Below are positions 1 through 8,944 of a DNA stretch of 64,000 nt, piece by piece (the stretch's first letter is position 1; each line of letters begins with the position of its first letter). Origin of the DNA: Candidatus Liberibacter africanus PTSAPSY (GTDB taxonomy: Bacteria > Pseudomonadota > Alphaproteobacteria > Rhizobiales > Rhizobiaceae); the NCBI RefSeq assembly GCF_001021085.1, contig NZ_CP004021.1, positions 370,501 through 434,500 of the forward strand, in the 5' to 3' direction. The position numbers and the translations under genes are program-made. The notes below the pieces were generated by a model. The model was not told the origin of the DNA, made no database searches, and worked only from the letters and a program-made list of their open reading frames with translations.

Positions 1-8
1 ACGATACA

Positions 9-536
9 TCATGTAGATCTTTGTGATTTCTTTAACTTAAGCATATTAGCTACAATATTAGTGATCATAGTTGCTGATTTAGGATTCATTTTAGACATAA
101 TAGAACTAGAATGACGCGGAGAAAGACGCATGAGAATATGAGAAGATATATCAGGATCTAACTGTTCTAATTGAAGCGCAGCAGATTCAGAATCCATTTT
201 TTTATAAATATCTAAAATATTCTTATTGTATGACGCAATAAAACTCTCATACTTTTTAAACCATAAATCATATTCGTTTTTACGATTTTCTAATATTATT
301 ATCCGTTTTTCTATATCTTTTTGTAGATCTTCTAATACTTGTTTCTGAAATAAATAATCACGTTCTTGCACTAAATTAATTACATTAGTACAATATTTCT
401 GAATCTCTTTATCTTCAGGAAAAGAAGATCCATGACTATGATTAGTAAAACCTGGTATGAAAAAGAATAGTAAAAATAAAAATTGTGATAGCATATCTTG
501 CTTTTTAAAATAATAAATAATAGGTAGAATGATCAT
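9..536 (-). CDS. motE: MotE-like flagellar periplasmic protein
   Basis: A 175-residue protein with an N-terminal hydrophobic export signal (roughly residues 15-32), a charged helical/coiled-coil middle (about 40-120), and a C-terminal stretch resembling the MgtE N-terminal/FliG-like repeat ('LEQLDPDISSHILMRLSP'). That architecture matches MotE, the rhizobial periplasmic chaperone that stabilises the stator-associated protein MotC; the function is inferred from family and position. The start overlaps the flgI stop as ATGA (533-536), which supports translational coupling; a second Met at residue 15 sits directly before the signal and is an alternative start. It is the last flagellar gene visible at this edge of the window; flgH/fliL/fliP would be expected beyond it. 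Confidence 0.75.
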   Translation of the reverse strand: MIILPIIYYFKKQDMLSQFLFLLFFFIPGFTNHSHGSSFPEDKEIQKYCTNVINLVQERDYLFQKQVLEDLQKDIEKRIIILENRKNEYDLWFKKYESFIASYNKNILDIYKKMDSESAALQLEQLDPDISSHILMRLSPRHSSSIMSKMNPKSATMITNIVANMLKLKKSQRST

Positions 537-1642
537 TGAATTATAATTTCTGCTTGAAGGGCGCCTGCCGCTTTAATACCTTGAAGAATGGAAATAATGC
601 CATCTGTCTTCAATCCTATACTATTCATACCCGATATGAGACTGTTCAGATCCGGAGCATCAATCAAGGAAAAAGACCCTTTCGAATTAGATACCTGGAG
701 ATCCGTACTATCCTCAGTCATAGGTTGTCCGGGTAATATAGAATTGGGTTGAACTACACGTTTGTTTTCAGTAATCTGCACTGTTAAATTACCATAACTA
801 ACGATAACCTTAGAAATTCTTACGTTTTCTCCTATCACAATAGTTCCACTACGTTCATTTATAATCACTCTAGCAGACACATCTGTCTTGACCGTGAGCA
901 TTTCAATTTCGGACATTAATCTAGTTAGATCAATGTTTTCAGGCTTAGAAATTTTCACCGTACGCGAATCATATGCTTCTGCAATTGGTTTACTAAAACG
1001 ATTTAACGAGTAAGAATTAATTTGATCAGCAATCTGTATTGCAGTAGAGAAATCTGGATTACGTAATTGTAAAACAAGGTCAACAGAATCTCTAAATTTC
1101 TTGGGCAATTCTCTCTCAACAATTGCGCCATTCACAATTTTCCCGCTTGTAGATATACCCTCCATAACAGAAGAATATTGTCCTTTAACGAATAGTCCGG
1201 AAACAATTACTGCTCCTTGTGCTACCGCATAAATATTACCATCCGCCCCCAAAAGAGACGTCATTACTAAAATTCCACCACGCAAAGAAGTCGAATCCCC
1301 TAATGAATTAATTGAAACATCAATCCGACTTCCAGGACTCGCAAAAGGAGGCAAATCAGCTGTTACCATAACCGCAGCTATATTTTTAGATCCTAACTTT
1401 CCTCCTGGAGAAGATATGCCAAAATTTTGCAATAAAGAACGCATTGACTGTTCTGTAAAAGCAGATGAACGCAGACTATCCCCTGTTCCTTGAAGCCCTA
1501 CAACAAGACCATATCCAATCAATTGATTGTCTCTACCTGATTGTAAGGAAACGATATCTTTTATACGAGACAAAGATCGTGCTACCGATACATCGTTCAA
1601 TACAATAAAAGAAAAAATTAAAGCAACTACCCGAAAAATCAT
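533..1642 (-). CDS. flgI: Flagellar P-ring protein FlgI
   Basis: FlgI builds the P ring around the flagellar rod in the peptidoglycan layer. The 369-residue length is normal for the family, and the N-terminus carries a signal peptide followed by the very typical 'RIKDIVSLQSGRDNQLIGYGLVVGL' region (about 27-51). Other family hallmarks are 'GTGDS' and the C-terminal 'SLISGMNSIGLKTDGIISILQ'. Start and stop are each fused to neighbours by 4-nt ATGA overlaps (flgA upstream at 1639-1642, motE downstream at 533-536), so it belongs to one coupled operon flgB-flgC-fliE-flgG-flgA-flgI-motE. Nothing looks degraded. Confidence 0.97.
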   Translation of the reverse strand: MIFRVVALIFSFIVLNDVSVARSLSRIKDIVSLQSGRDNQLIGYGLVVGLQGTGDSLRSSAFTEQSMRSLLQNFGISSPGGKLGSKNIAAVMVTADLPPFASPGSRIDVSINSLGDSTSLRGGILVMTSLLGADGNIYAVAQGAVIVSGLFVKGQYSSVMEGISTSGKIVNGAIVERELPKKFRDSVDLVLQLRNPDFSTAIQIADQINSYSLNRFSKPIAEAYDSRTVKISKPENIDLTRLMSEIEMLTVKTDVSARVIINERSGTIVIGENVRISKVIVSYGNLTVQITENKRVVQPNSILPGQPMTEDSTDLQVSNSKGSFSLIDAPDLNSLISGMNSIGLKTDGIISILQGIKAAGALQAEIIIQ

Positions 1643-2103
1643 TTTGCCACAATACGCACTGTGTTAGAATCCTCCGCACTTCCAGAAACTATCACTCCAG
1701 TGTCACTGTTTCTCACAGAGACAACATCTCCAATACTTGCATCTGAAAGTGCAATACCAAAAGTAGATATCGTCATATTCCCTTTAAGAAGAATGAGACG
1801 CACTTTAGTTCCACGAAAAATAACATAAGGACGATGTAATACTGAAAGAGGTATAATATGATCCGGTAATAAAGTACGCCGCGTTACCAGTCCCACCACA
1901 TCTTTAATAGAACGCGCATAACTCCCTTTAATATTTGGGTTTGTAACTTCTACTTCTTTGAGTTGAAAGTCATTTATCACCTCTCCTGCAGCAATAACTA
2001 CAGAAGGAACAACGGTACGATCTATTTCCTTAGAAAATACGCTATTAAAACAAAGCATATAAAGAGAAAAAACAGATAATAATCTCACGCAATAACATGC
2101 CAT
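1639..2103 (-). CDS. flgA: Flagellar P-ring assembly chaperone FlgA
   Basis: Periplasmic chaperone needed for polymerisation of FlgI into the P ring. The 154-residue product has a signal peptide (about 1-24) and a C-terminal SAF-like domain with 'TRRTLLPDHIIPLSVLHRPYVIFRGTKV' (from about residue 74) and 'ALSDASIGDVVSVRNSDTG', which is the typical FlgA C-terminus. It is short like other rhizobial FlgA proteins, which lack the extra N-terminal domain of enterobacterial FlgA. It lies 17 nt or so downstream of flgG and overlaps flgI by ATGA. Confidence 0.95.
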   Translation of the reverse strand: MACYCVRLLSVFSLYMLCFNSVFSKEIDRTVVPSVVIAAGEVINDFQLKEVEVTNPNIKGSYARSIKDVVGLVTRRTLLPDHIIPLSVLHRPYVIFRGTKVRLILLKGNMTISTFGIALSDASIGDVVSVRNSDTGVIVSGSAEDSNTVRIVAK

Positions 2104-2120
2104 GCCTAATCCCCAAATGA

Positions 2121-2909
2121 TTATCGCATTTTAGTAACCAAAGAAGACATCTCGTCTGCTGCCTCTATCACTTTAGAATTCATCTCATAAGCACGCTGGG
2201 CAGATATCATCTCAGAAATTTCTTTCACAGCATCAACATTAGATGATTCCAAATAACCCTGCCTAATATGCCCAAAACCGATATCATCAGGATGAGATAT
2301 TATGGGATCTCCTGATACAGATGTTTTTGCTAAAAGATTATCACCGATATTACGAAGCCCTGCTTCATTAACAAAATTTGCAATCAGTATCTGCCCTAAA
2401 GGTTGAAAATCATATCCATTCCCCATTAAAGCTAGAACTTCTCCAGATCTAGAAACTTTTATTTCCTTAGCTTCTTCAGGTATGATAATTCCGGGGATTA
2501 AAACATTTCCATCAGCAGTGACTAATTGTCCTTTTGAATCTTTATTAAAAGATCCTGCCCGCGTATACATAACATTTTTATCCGGAGTTTCTACTTGAAA
2601 CCAACCTCGCCCAAACAATGCAAGATCTAGATGATTCCCAGTATTCACTACTTCTCCCTGAGTATAAACATTTCGTACAGATGAAATATGCACTCCACTT
2701 CCTATATTAATTCCTTCTGGAACCACAGCTTTATCTGCAGATTGGCTGGGAGATCCTGCCACTTTGTCTGCCTGGTAAAGAAAATCAGAAAATTCCGCAC
2801 GAGCTCTCTTATAAGCTGTAGTATTAATATTAGCGATATTATTGGCGATTATTTCAAGATTAGTCTGTTGTGCAGACATACCAGCTGCCGCAATCATAAA
2901 TGCTTTCAT
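2121..2909 (-). CDS. flgG: Flagellar distal rod protein FlgG
   Basis: Distal rod component of the flagellar basal body, exported by the flagellar type III apparatus. The N-terminal rod motif '[24 protein letters not shown]' and the C-terminal '[28 protein letters not shown]' are diagnostic for FlgG, and about 262 residues is the normal length. A GTG lies two codons upstream (2915), but the GGGA ribosome site is only 2 nt from it and 8 nt from the ATG at 2909, so I chose 2909. The gene follows fliE by about 20 nt in the basal-body operon. Confidence 0.96.
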   Translation of the reverse strand: MKAFMIAAAGMSAQQTNLEIIANNIANINTTAYKRARAEFSDFLYQADKVAGSPSQSADKAVVPEGINIGSGVHISSVRNVYTQGEVVNTGNHLDLALFGRGWFQVETPDKNVMYTRAGSFNKDSKGQLVTADGNVLIPGIIIPEEAKEIKVSRSGEVLALMGNGYDFQPLGQILIANFVNEAGLRNIGDNLLAKTSVSGDPIISHPDDIGFGHIRQGYLESSNVDAVKEISEMISAQRAYEMNSKVIEAADEMSSLVTKMR

Positions 2910-2930
2910 TTTCACAATCCCTATTAGTTA

Positions 2931-3254
2931 CTATATTTGCATTTTAGAAACTTCTCCGACAGCTGAAAGAACTTTATCCCGCAAAGCTATCGATAAGTTT
3001 AAAACTCGTTCGGCTTGCATAATATAATCTGCCGCTTCTCTCATGGATGTTTTCCCCTGCAAAACGGAAAAAGAAGAATCCTCTGCTTTCTTGATATTAC
3101 CAATCGCTTCTCCAGCCATGTCTTGTAATAAAGAAGAGAAACTGATAGAAGAAGCGCCACTATTTTCATCTGCACTGTTTGTGAAATACGGTGGTGTTTC
3201 AATAGCATCGATATGCGAAACGAAATTAATGGGTCCTTGAATTTGTTCAATCAT
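2931..3254 (-). CDS. fliE: Flagellar hook-basal body protein FliE
   Basis: FliE is the adaptor between the MS ring and the proximal rod. The 107-residue protein ends in the conserved C-terminal helix containing 'SFSVLQGKTSMREAADYIMQAERVLNLSIALRDKV', typical of the family. A GAGGGA ribosome site stands 6 nt before the ATG. The gene lies two nucleotides after flgC, the standard flgB-flgC-fliE arrangement. Confidence 0.95.
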   Translation of the reverse strand: MIEQIQGPINFVSHIDAIETPPYFTNSADENSGASSISFSSLLQDMAGEAIGNIKKAEDSSFSVLQGKTSMREAADYIMQAERVLNLSIALRDKVLSAVGEVSKMQI

Positions 3255-3256
3255 TA

Positions 3257-3661
3257 TTAATCCCTCAAAAGATCTAACGTTGTATTTATCATATCGCGTG
3301 ACTGCTTTATTGACTGAAGGTTGGCCATATATAAACGATTAGTTTCTCTCATATCTGCTGTCTCAACCATTACGTTGATATTCGGATACTTGACCATGCC
3401 ACTCGCATTTGCCGCAGGATGTCCAGCATCAAACTCCTCAATAAAAGGAGATTTATCTACACCTACTTTCTTTACTCGAACGCCACCATTCCCGCGCATT
3501 ACTTCCTCAAAAGAAATAACTTTACGTCGATATGGATCAGAACCGGCAACACTACTAGTAGTCCGAGCATTAGCAATGTTTTCGGATATGACATGCATTC
3601 GCGCTGCCTGCACAGATAAGCCTGAATTTGCAACCTCAGAAGAAGCAATTAAAAAATCCAT
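3257..3661 (-). CDS. flgC: Flagellar proximal rod protein FlgC
   Basis: Proximal rod protein. The N-terminal motif 'VQAARMHVISENIANARTT' and the C-terminal 'NVMVETADMRETNRLYMANLQSIKQSRDMINTTLDLLR' identify FlgC; length about 134 residues is normal. An upstream ATG at 3682 exists but would overlap flgB; the ATG at 3661 has a good GAGGG ribosome site 8 nt upstream and is the family's usual 'MDFLIASSEVANSGLSVQ' type start, so I use it. Confidence 0.95.
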   Translation of the reverse strand: MDFLIASSEVANSGLSVQAARMHVISENIANARTTSSVAGSDPYRRKVISFEEVMRGNGGVRVKKVGVDKSPFIEEFDAGHPAANASGMVKYPNINVMVETADMRETNRLYMANLQSIKQSRDMINTTLDLLRD

Positions 3662-3665
3662 AATC

Positions 3666-4058
3666 TTACCCTCTTGCCACATGAATCATCATGGAATTTA
3701 GTTTCTTTACTAATTTAGCATTCAAATCATATTCACTCTTAATATGTCCAGATTTATACAACTCGTTTGCGATTCCCACATTATTCCCAGACACTTGTAC
3801 TCCGATTGTCTGATCTAATGGGGCTTGAATAACATGGGAATTCCAACGCAATCCGCTAGAATGTGAGCCTTCTAAATGTGCTGCATGAGTCCGAGCCATA
3901 CCCACACTCTGATTAAAAATCGTTGCAAAAGAATCGACATCTTTAGCTCGATAATTTGGAGTGCTGGCATTAGCGATATTTTCGGATACAAGTTTCTGTC
4001 TCTCAGACAACCAATTCGCATGTTGCGACGCAAATTGAAAAAATAGAACTGGCAACAT
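3666..4058 (-). CDS. flgB: Flagellar proximal rod protein FlgB
   Basis: First gene of the basal-body operon and a proximal rod subunit. The N-terminus has 'ANWLSERQKLVSENIANASTPNYRAKDV', the classic FlgB rod signature, and the C-terminus keeps 'NAKLVKKLNSMMIHVARG'. The ATG at 4067 directly abuts a GGGGA motif, whereas the ATG at 4058 is 9 nt from it, so 4058 is the likelier start (about 130 residues); the difference is three residues. The 308-nt gap upstream should hold the operon promoter. Confidence 0.93.
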   Translation of the reverse strand: MLPVLFFQFASQHANWLSERQKLVSENIANASTPNYRAKDVDSFATIFNQSVGMARTHAAHLEGSHSSGLRWNSHVIQAPLDQTIGVQVSGNNVGIANELYKSGHIKSEYDLNAKLVKKLNSMMIHVARG

Positions 4059-4366
4059 AATTGTCATTCCCCATAATCTTCTTAAGACAATATCTACATT
4101 GATAATCTTGTGTGGAACTGAAAAATCCCCTATTTCTTAAGAAAAAATTAAGCAATTCAACAATAATATTTTTAACAACTAGTCAGCATCCCAGAGCTAT
4201 TATAGTTGATTGATTATATATCTGACTTACAATACGGCACTACTGTTAACGTCAAAAAACAATCTGAAAATCAGTACATACATTGCGATTAAAGAACAAA
4301 TTTTTACAATATGATGGAATAAATTCTATAGTTAAATAATTGAAATACACTACTGTATTATATACT
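4059..4366. other. Intergenic gap between flgB and fliI
   Basis: About 308 nt without a credible gene. Both flanking genes are on the minus strand, so this is the expected location of the promoter for flgB-flgC-fliE-flgG-flgA-flgI-motE and of the fliI transcript end. A minus-strand TATAAT lies near 4198-4203, but I see no convincing partner -35 element at the right spacing. Confidence 0.5.
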
Positions 4367-5704
4367 TTAATTACTAGAATCAGACTGTAATTGTAATTTT
4401 TTTGTTATTGCAAGGAAAACATCTTCCAAAGACAAATCCGAAGGAGATTGTTTTAAAAAATCATAAATAATAGGCACATGATGAACAGCTTTATCAAGAA
4501 TGAGATCAACTCCAGGACGATATCCACCTATTAGTCGTATATCTCGAGTCTGCTCAAATCGATGGATCAAACTTATTAAAGAAGAAACTAATTTTTTCTC
4601 ATCAACACTCCATACCTTATCAGAAAGACGAGAAACCGATGCAAGGGGATCTACAGGTGGATAACGCCCTTCTTCTGCCAAAGAACGGTCTAAAACAATA
4701 TGCCCATCAAGAATGCTCCGCACAGCATCCGCTATCGGATCATTATGATCATCTCCATCCACCAAAACTGAAATAATTGCTGTAATATTTGCCTTATCTT
4801 TTTCACGAGGCCCGACACGCTCTAAAAGACGAGGTAATTCAGAAAATACTGAAGTAGGATATCCTCGTGTCACTGGCAACTCTCCAGAATTTATCGCAAT
4901 TTCTCGTATGGAATGCGCAAATCTTGTAATACTATCTAATATTAGTAATACATTATCCCCTTTAGAACAGAAATACTCCGCAATAGTAACAGCTGTGAAC
5001 GGTGCCATTTTACGAATAATTGGACTCTCATCACTTGTTGCCACCACCACAACTGATTTTTTTAAATTATCTCCAAGATAATCTTCAACAAATTCACGTA
5101 CTTCACGACCGCGTTCCCCTACTAAAGATATCACAACTTTATCAGCACAGTCAGATTTCGCAAACATTGACAACAGAGTGGACTTGCCGATTCCAGAGCC
5201 GGCAAAAACACCAATCCGCTGTCCATAACAAAGTGGGGTAAATAGATCAATAACACGTATTCCCGTTTTAAAACCCTTTTCAACCCGTTGACGATTCATA
5301 GCAGGCGGAACTTTTGAGATAATCTCCATCGGGAAAGCACCTTTTTTTAATACAGCATCCCCATCAATAGGTTTTCCTAATGCATTTATGACACGCCCAC
5401 ACCAACATTCACTAGGATAAATTCGAAAAGGTCCTCGGCAAAAGACTAAATCTCCTAAACTTATTGCTTCCCCTAATTCTATGGGACAAATATATACAAC
5501 ACCAAGATCAATACGGATCACCTGACCTAAATTATCAGAATATTTCCCTTGATGAACAACGAAGTCCCCCAAACAAACGTATTGTGACAAACCTGTAACC
5601 GTATAATAAACAGGCATAATGCTACTTACATAACCACCTTGGACCACTAAATTATTAGAATAATCCTCAGCTAATTGTGCTAATTTTACCAGCTTTTTCT
5701 GCAT
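4367..5704 (-). CDS. fliI: Flagellum-specific export ATPase FliI
   Basis: Hexameric ATPase of the flagellar type III secretion apparatus. The 445-residue protein has the F1-beta-like fold signatures: Walker A 'GSGIGKST' at about 169-176, 'ISLVGERGREVREFVED', the Walker B 'VLLILDSITRFAHS', and the 'DPIADAVRSILDGHIVLDRSLAEEGRYPPVDPLASVSR' block specific to FliI/type III ATPases. It is the first gene of its pair after flgF (34 nt gap). No degradation is visible. Confidence 0.97.
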   Translation of the reverse strand: MQKKLVKLAQLAEDYSNNLVVQGGYVSSIMPVYYTVTGLSQYVCLGDFVVHQGKYSDNLGQVIRIDLGVVYICPIELGEAISLGDLVFCRGPFRIYPSECWCGRVINALGKPIDGDAVLKKGAFPMEIISKVPPAMNRQRVEKGFKTGIRVIDLFTPLCYGQRIGVFAGSGIGKSTLLSMFAKSDCADKVVISLVGERGREVREFVEDYLGDNLKKSVVVVATSDESPIIRKMAPFTAVTIAEYFCSKGDNVLLILDSITRFAHSIREIAINSGELPVTRGYPTSVFSELPRLLERVGPREKDKANITAIISVLVDGDDHNDPIADAVRSILDGHIVLDRSLAEEGRYPPVDPLASVSRLSDKVWSVDEKKLVSSLISLIHRFEQTRDIRLIGGYRPGVDLILDKAVHHVPIIYDFLKQSPSDLSLEDVFLAITKKLQLQSDSSN

Positions 5705-5737
5705 ATATTTTTGATAATATTATAGTATAAAATATGG

Positions 5738-6469
5738 TTAAGATGCGAGAATCTTGATCGCCTCTATCATAGATCGTTCACCCTCATCTATTAATGTAGT
5801 AATAGAATTAAACTTCTGCGTTAAATGAATCATTTGACCCATCTCATACATAGAATTAGCGTTAGAATCTTCTAAAAAACCTCGTTTAACCGATACTTCA
5901 GAAAAATCTGTAATAGGCGTTGGAGAGATATTAGGGGATATCCCACTATTCTCACGACGAACAAAACCCTCCGATATATCACAAGAATAGAGTCCCATAG
6001 TCGCAATCACTTTACCTTTTTGAACAATCTTACCTTCACCCCCTACTTCAAATTCCTCATCTTTTTGAGATATTTGAATCGGTATACCTTCCATATCAAG
6101 AACAGGATATTTTCCACTTGCTGAAACTAACATTCCTTCATCTGTCAGCTTAAAACGACCATCTCGAGTCAAAATAATGCCTCCAGGACTCTCCAAGGCA
6201 AACCAAGCATCTCCTTCTAGAGCAAAATCTAATTTTTCTCCAGTACTTTTGACAGATCCAGATTGTCTTGCAAGATATTCATTTCCTTGTGAAACAAAAG
6301 AAACTTTTTGATCTATATTATTTTTAATAGAACTTATAACTTCAGAAAATTTCACTTTAGTTGTACGAAAACCCGTAATATTTGCATTGGAAAGGTTATT
6401 TGCTACAGTAGAAAGTCTCTTTTCTAAAGCGAGTTGTGCAGAAAGCCCAACATTAAACGATGTCTGCAT
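5738..6469 (-). CDS. flgF: Flagellar proximal rod protein FlgF
   Basis: Rod protein of the FlgF/FlgG family. It has the N-terminal 'LSTVANNLSNANITGFRTTKVKFSEV' rod motif, the internal 'FALEGDAWFALESPGGIILTRDGRFKLTDEGMLVSASG' block and the C-terminal 'EDSNANSMYEMGQMIHLTQKFNSI'. Length is 243 residues. A GGGAAC ribosome site lies about 8 nt from the ATG. It is divergent from motA; the shared 160-nt gap carries the promoters of both transcripts. FlgF next to fliI and facing motA is the rhizobial order. Confidence 0.95.
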   Translation of the reverse strand: MQTSFNVGLSAQLALEKRLSTVANNLSNANITGFRTTKVKFSEVISSIKNNIDQKVSFVSQGNEYLARQSGSVKSTGEKLDFALEGDAWFALESPGGIILTRDGRFKLTDEGMLVSASGKYPVLDMEGIPIQISQKDEEFEVGGEGKIVQKGKVIATMGLYSCDISEGFVRRENSGISPNISPTPITDFSEVSVKRGFLEDSNANSMYEMGQMIHLTQKFNSITTLIDEGERSMIEAIKILAS

Positions 6470-6632
6470 TTATTACTGTTCCCAATTTTTAATCTTTAAA
6501 ATAAGCAATATACTTTGAATACTTGTGCAAGACTGTTGATCTCATAAAACGATATTTATCTAATAATAGCTTCACACAAGTCTAAACCCATATTTTGGTA
6601 GTAATAGAAAAATCCCAACTTGAGTATGACTA

Positions 6633-7505
6633 ATGAATACAATCATAGGATTATTGATAACAATTTTATGTATTATAGGTGGGTTTTACGCCATGGGCGG
6701 AAATATAAACATTTTAATCCAACCATTTGAAATAATAATTGTAGCAGGAGCTGGATTGGGAGGATTTGTAATGGCAAACCCTCTGAAAATTATCAAGGAT
6801 TCAGGAATATCCGTATTAGAAACATTTGGCTATAAAACTATTGACCAAAGTACCTACTGCAACATCCTAAAATTACTTTATATCTTAATGTACAATTTAA
6901 AAAAAGGATCTCGAAATGAAATTGAAAATCATATAGACGATCCGTACAACTCAACGATATTCAATTCTATACCGACAATTCTAGAAAACCATGAATTAAC
7001 AACTTTCATCTGTGATTATATCAGAATGCTAATTATTGGAAACGCTAGAAGCTATGAAATTGAAAATCTAATGGATGAAGAACTTGATATAATATTATAT
7101 GAAAAGTTGAAAACTTATCATGCAATGTCCCACATGAGTGAATCCTTTCCTGCCATTGGAATAATAGGCGCTATATTGGGCATTATCAAAGCTATGGGTA
7201 ATTTATCACAATCACCTAAAATACTGGGAGCAGCAATCGGAGTATCATTAACTGGAACGCTTTTAGGGATTTTACTCTCATATTGCGTATGCAATCCCCT
7301 TATTGCACAGATCAAATCCACTAAATTAAGACAGCATCGATTGTATATCATGGTGAAAAAAACACTTATTGCTTATATGAACGGAGCTGTACCTCAAGTA
7401 GCCATCGAGTATGGGCGCAAAGTCTTACCTTTATCTGAAAGACCTTCCATAGAAATTGTAGAACAGGAAGTTCTACAGTATAACCATAATACGCAGGCAT
7501 CTTAA
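6633..7505 (+). CDS. motA: Flagellar stator protein MotA
   Basis: Proton-channel stator subunit that drives flagellar rotation through FliG. The 290-residue protein has two N-terminal membrane segments (about 1-22 and 30-50, 'IIIVAGAGLGGFVMANPLKIIKDS'), a cytoplasmic loop, and two C-terminal segments including 'SESFPAIGIIGAILGIIKAMGNL' (from about 168) and 'AAIGVSLTGTLLGILLSYCVCNPL'. These match MotA of proton-driven motors. MotB is not in this window. It starts the motA-fliM-fliN-fliG-flhB operon, with only 3 nt before fliM. Confidence 0.96.
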   Translation: MNTIIGLLITILCIIGGFYAMGGNINILIQPFEIIIVAGAGLGGFVMANPLKIIKDSGISVLETFGYKTIDQSTYCNILKLLYILMYNLKKGSRNEIENHIDDPYNSTIFNSIPTILENHELTTFICDYIRMLIIGNARSYEIENLMDEELDIILYEKLKTYHAMSHMSESFPAIGIIGAILGIIKAMGNLSQSPKILGAAIGVSLTGTLLGILLSYCVCNPLIAQIKSTKLRQHRLYIMVKKTLIAYMNGAVPQVAIEYGRKVLPLSERPSIEIVEQEVLQYNHNTQAS

Positions 7506-7508
7506 AAT

Positions 7509-8450
7509 ATGCATGGGAAAAATATATCTCCATTACATCCTATACTACTCGCTCGCCTTACAGGTAAACTAGGGGATAAAAAAACTATTGAGAAAATATC
7601 ATCTAACTTGGGATATGCATACACTCAATTTCTTCCGAAAATATTCAAAGAGAATATGGATGTCGACATAGATATATCTTATGTTAACTGTCATTCAGGA
7701 AAATTTTCTCATGCCATCAACTCGTTCAAAGAAAACTTCGTTTTTCATCTAGCTTCTTTACGTGGATGGTCATGTAATTTTTTCATGGGATGTAGCAATA
7801 ATCTGGTGATTACACTCCTTGAATATCTACTTGAAGCACCTCCCGAAAAAACACAAAAACCACATAATCGCCCTTTATCAACTGTCGAAAAAAAACTAGC
7901 AAAGCGAATTATAGACCAAATATCCACCGTTATTCATCAATGTATATCCACTTCTCAAGATAGAGTTACTCATATCAATGAATTTTATGACATTGATTTT
8001 TTGAAGAAAAGCACAACTAAACTGTCAAATGAATTCGTTACAACAATAAATATGACTATGAATATAGCAGATATCATCTGCTCATTTGCCCTCATCATAC
8101 CTCAAGAAGCATTAATCAAAACAGTGCTAATACCTTCTTCACACGATAAATTAAAAAATAAAACGGAAGATTTAAATGACTCATCGATTAATCAAAGATA
8201 TCAATTAAAAGTAAATATTGATACCCGTATTGATCTCCAAAAAATCAAATTAAAAGATATTCTAGAGCTAAAAATAGGACAAGTTATCCCCTTTTTGAAT
8301 AAAGACAAGAAGTGCGCCATTTTAAGTGCCAATGGTAAAGAAATTTATTCCTGTGAATTAGGTCGCATTGGCAAAAATTATACAGTCCGCGTAAAGGATA
8401 GAATAAATTTTGATCAAGAAATTTTTGAAAATTTTTTACATAAAAAATAA
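7509..8450 (+). CDS. fliM: Flagellar motor switch protein FliM (divergent)
   Basis: Switch-complex (C-ring) component. The C-terminal SpoA-type domain (about 240-310; 'LKDILELKIGQVIPFL') and the middle CheC-like region support FliM, as does its place between motA and fliN. The N-terminus begins 'MHGKNISPLHPILLARLTGKLGD' and does not show the short CheY-binding 'LSQ.EIDALL' peptide known from enterobacterial FliM; from memory, rhizobial FliM proteins are divergent at this end too. The sequence is AT-driven and poorly conserved, so motor integration of chemotactic signals cannot be assumed. Confidence 0.88.
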   Translation: MHGKNISPLHPILLARLTGKLGDKKTIEKISSNLGYAYTQFLPKIFKENMDVDIDISYVNCHSGKFSHAINSFKENFVFHLASLRGWSCNFFMGCSNNLVITLLEYLLEAPPEKTQKPHNRPLSTVEKKLAKRIIDQISTVIHQCISTSQDRVTHINEFYDIDFLKKSTTKLSNEFVTTINMTMNIADIICSFALIIPQEALIKTVLIPSSHDKLKNKTEDLNDSSINQRYQLKVNIDTRIDLQKIKLKDILELKIGQVIPFLNKDKKCAILSANGKEIYSCELGRIGKNYTVRVKDRINFDQEIFENFLHKK

Positions 8451-8489
8451 AAGATAATTTTTCATAAATATTACTTAGAAAGTAAAATA

Positions 8490-8876
8490 ATGGATATTGA
8501 TAATCATTTACCAGATACTAATAACTCTTCTTCAGATGATAATAGTGAAAAACTCATTCAAGAAGATGATTTTGATAATATCTCAGAACAAATATCACTT
8601 GATTCAAATAATATACTTGAAAAATCTACGAATAATTTAGATATGATCTTGAATATTCCAGTAAACATTCAAATTATATTGGGATCTTGTGATATGCAAA
8701 TTTCTAATCTCATCAACTTATCTAAAGGAGATGTCATCACGCTCGATAAACGAGTAGGAGAACCTATAGATATTACAGTAAATAATCAAAGAATTGCAAA
8801 GGGAGAAATAACAATTATGGAAGAGGATGATATGCACTTTGGAGTTCGAATATTAGAGATTACAAATTATAGGTAG
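8490..8876 (+). CDS. fliN: Flagellar motor switch protein FliN
   Basis: C-ring subunit. The C-terminal 75 residues form a SpoA domain ('NIPVNIQIILGSCDMQISNLINLSKGDVITLDKRVGEPIDITVNNQRIAKGEITIMEEDDMHFGVRILEI'-type sequence, positions about 52-126). The N-terminal half is acidic and low complexity, rich in Asp, Asn and Ser, as often seen in alphaproteobacterial FliN. Length 128 residues. It lies 39 nt after fliM and 68 nt before fliG, in the same operon. Confidence 0.93.
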   Translation: MDIDNHLPDTNNSSSDDNSEKLIQEDDFDNISEQISLDSNNILEKSTNNLDMILNIPVNIQIILGSCDMQISNLINLSKGDVITLDKRVGEPIDITVNNQRIAKGEITIMEEDDMHFGVRILEITNYR

Positions 8877-8944
8877 AATCTTTTTAACACAATATTTTGC
8901 ATATTAAAATCACATAATTAACTTGATAAGAAGGCATATCAGTC

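Noticed and set aside
3321..3701. 126-codon plus-strand frame over flgC/flgB
   Set aside because: Antisense to well-conserved rod genes; no ribosome site or recognisable domain.
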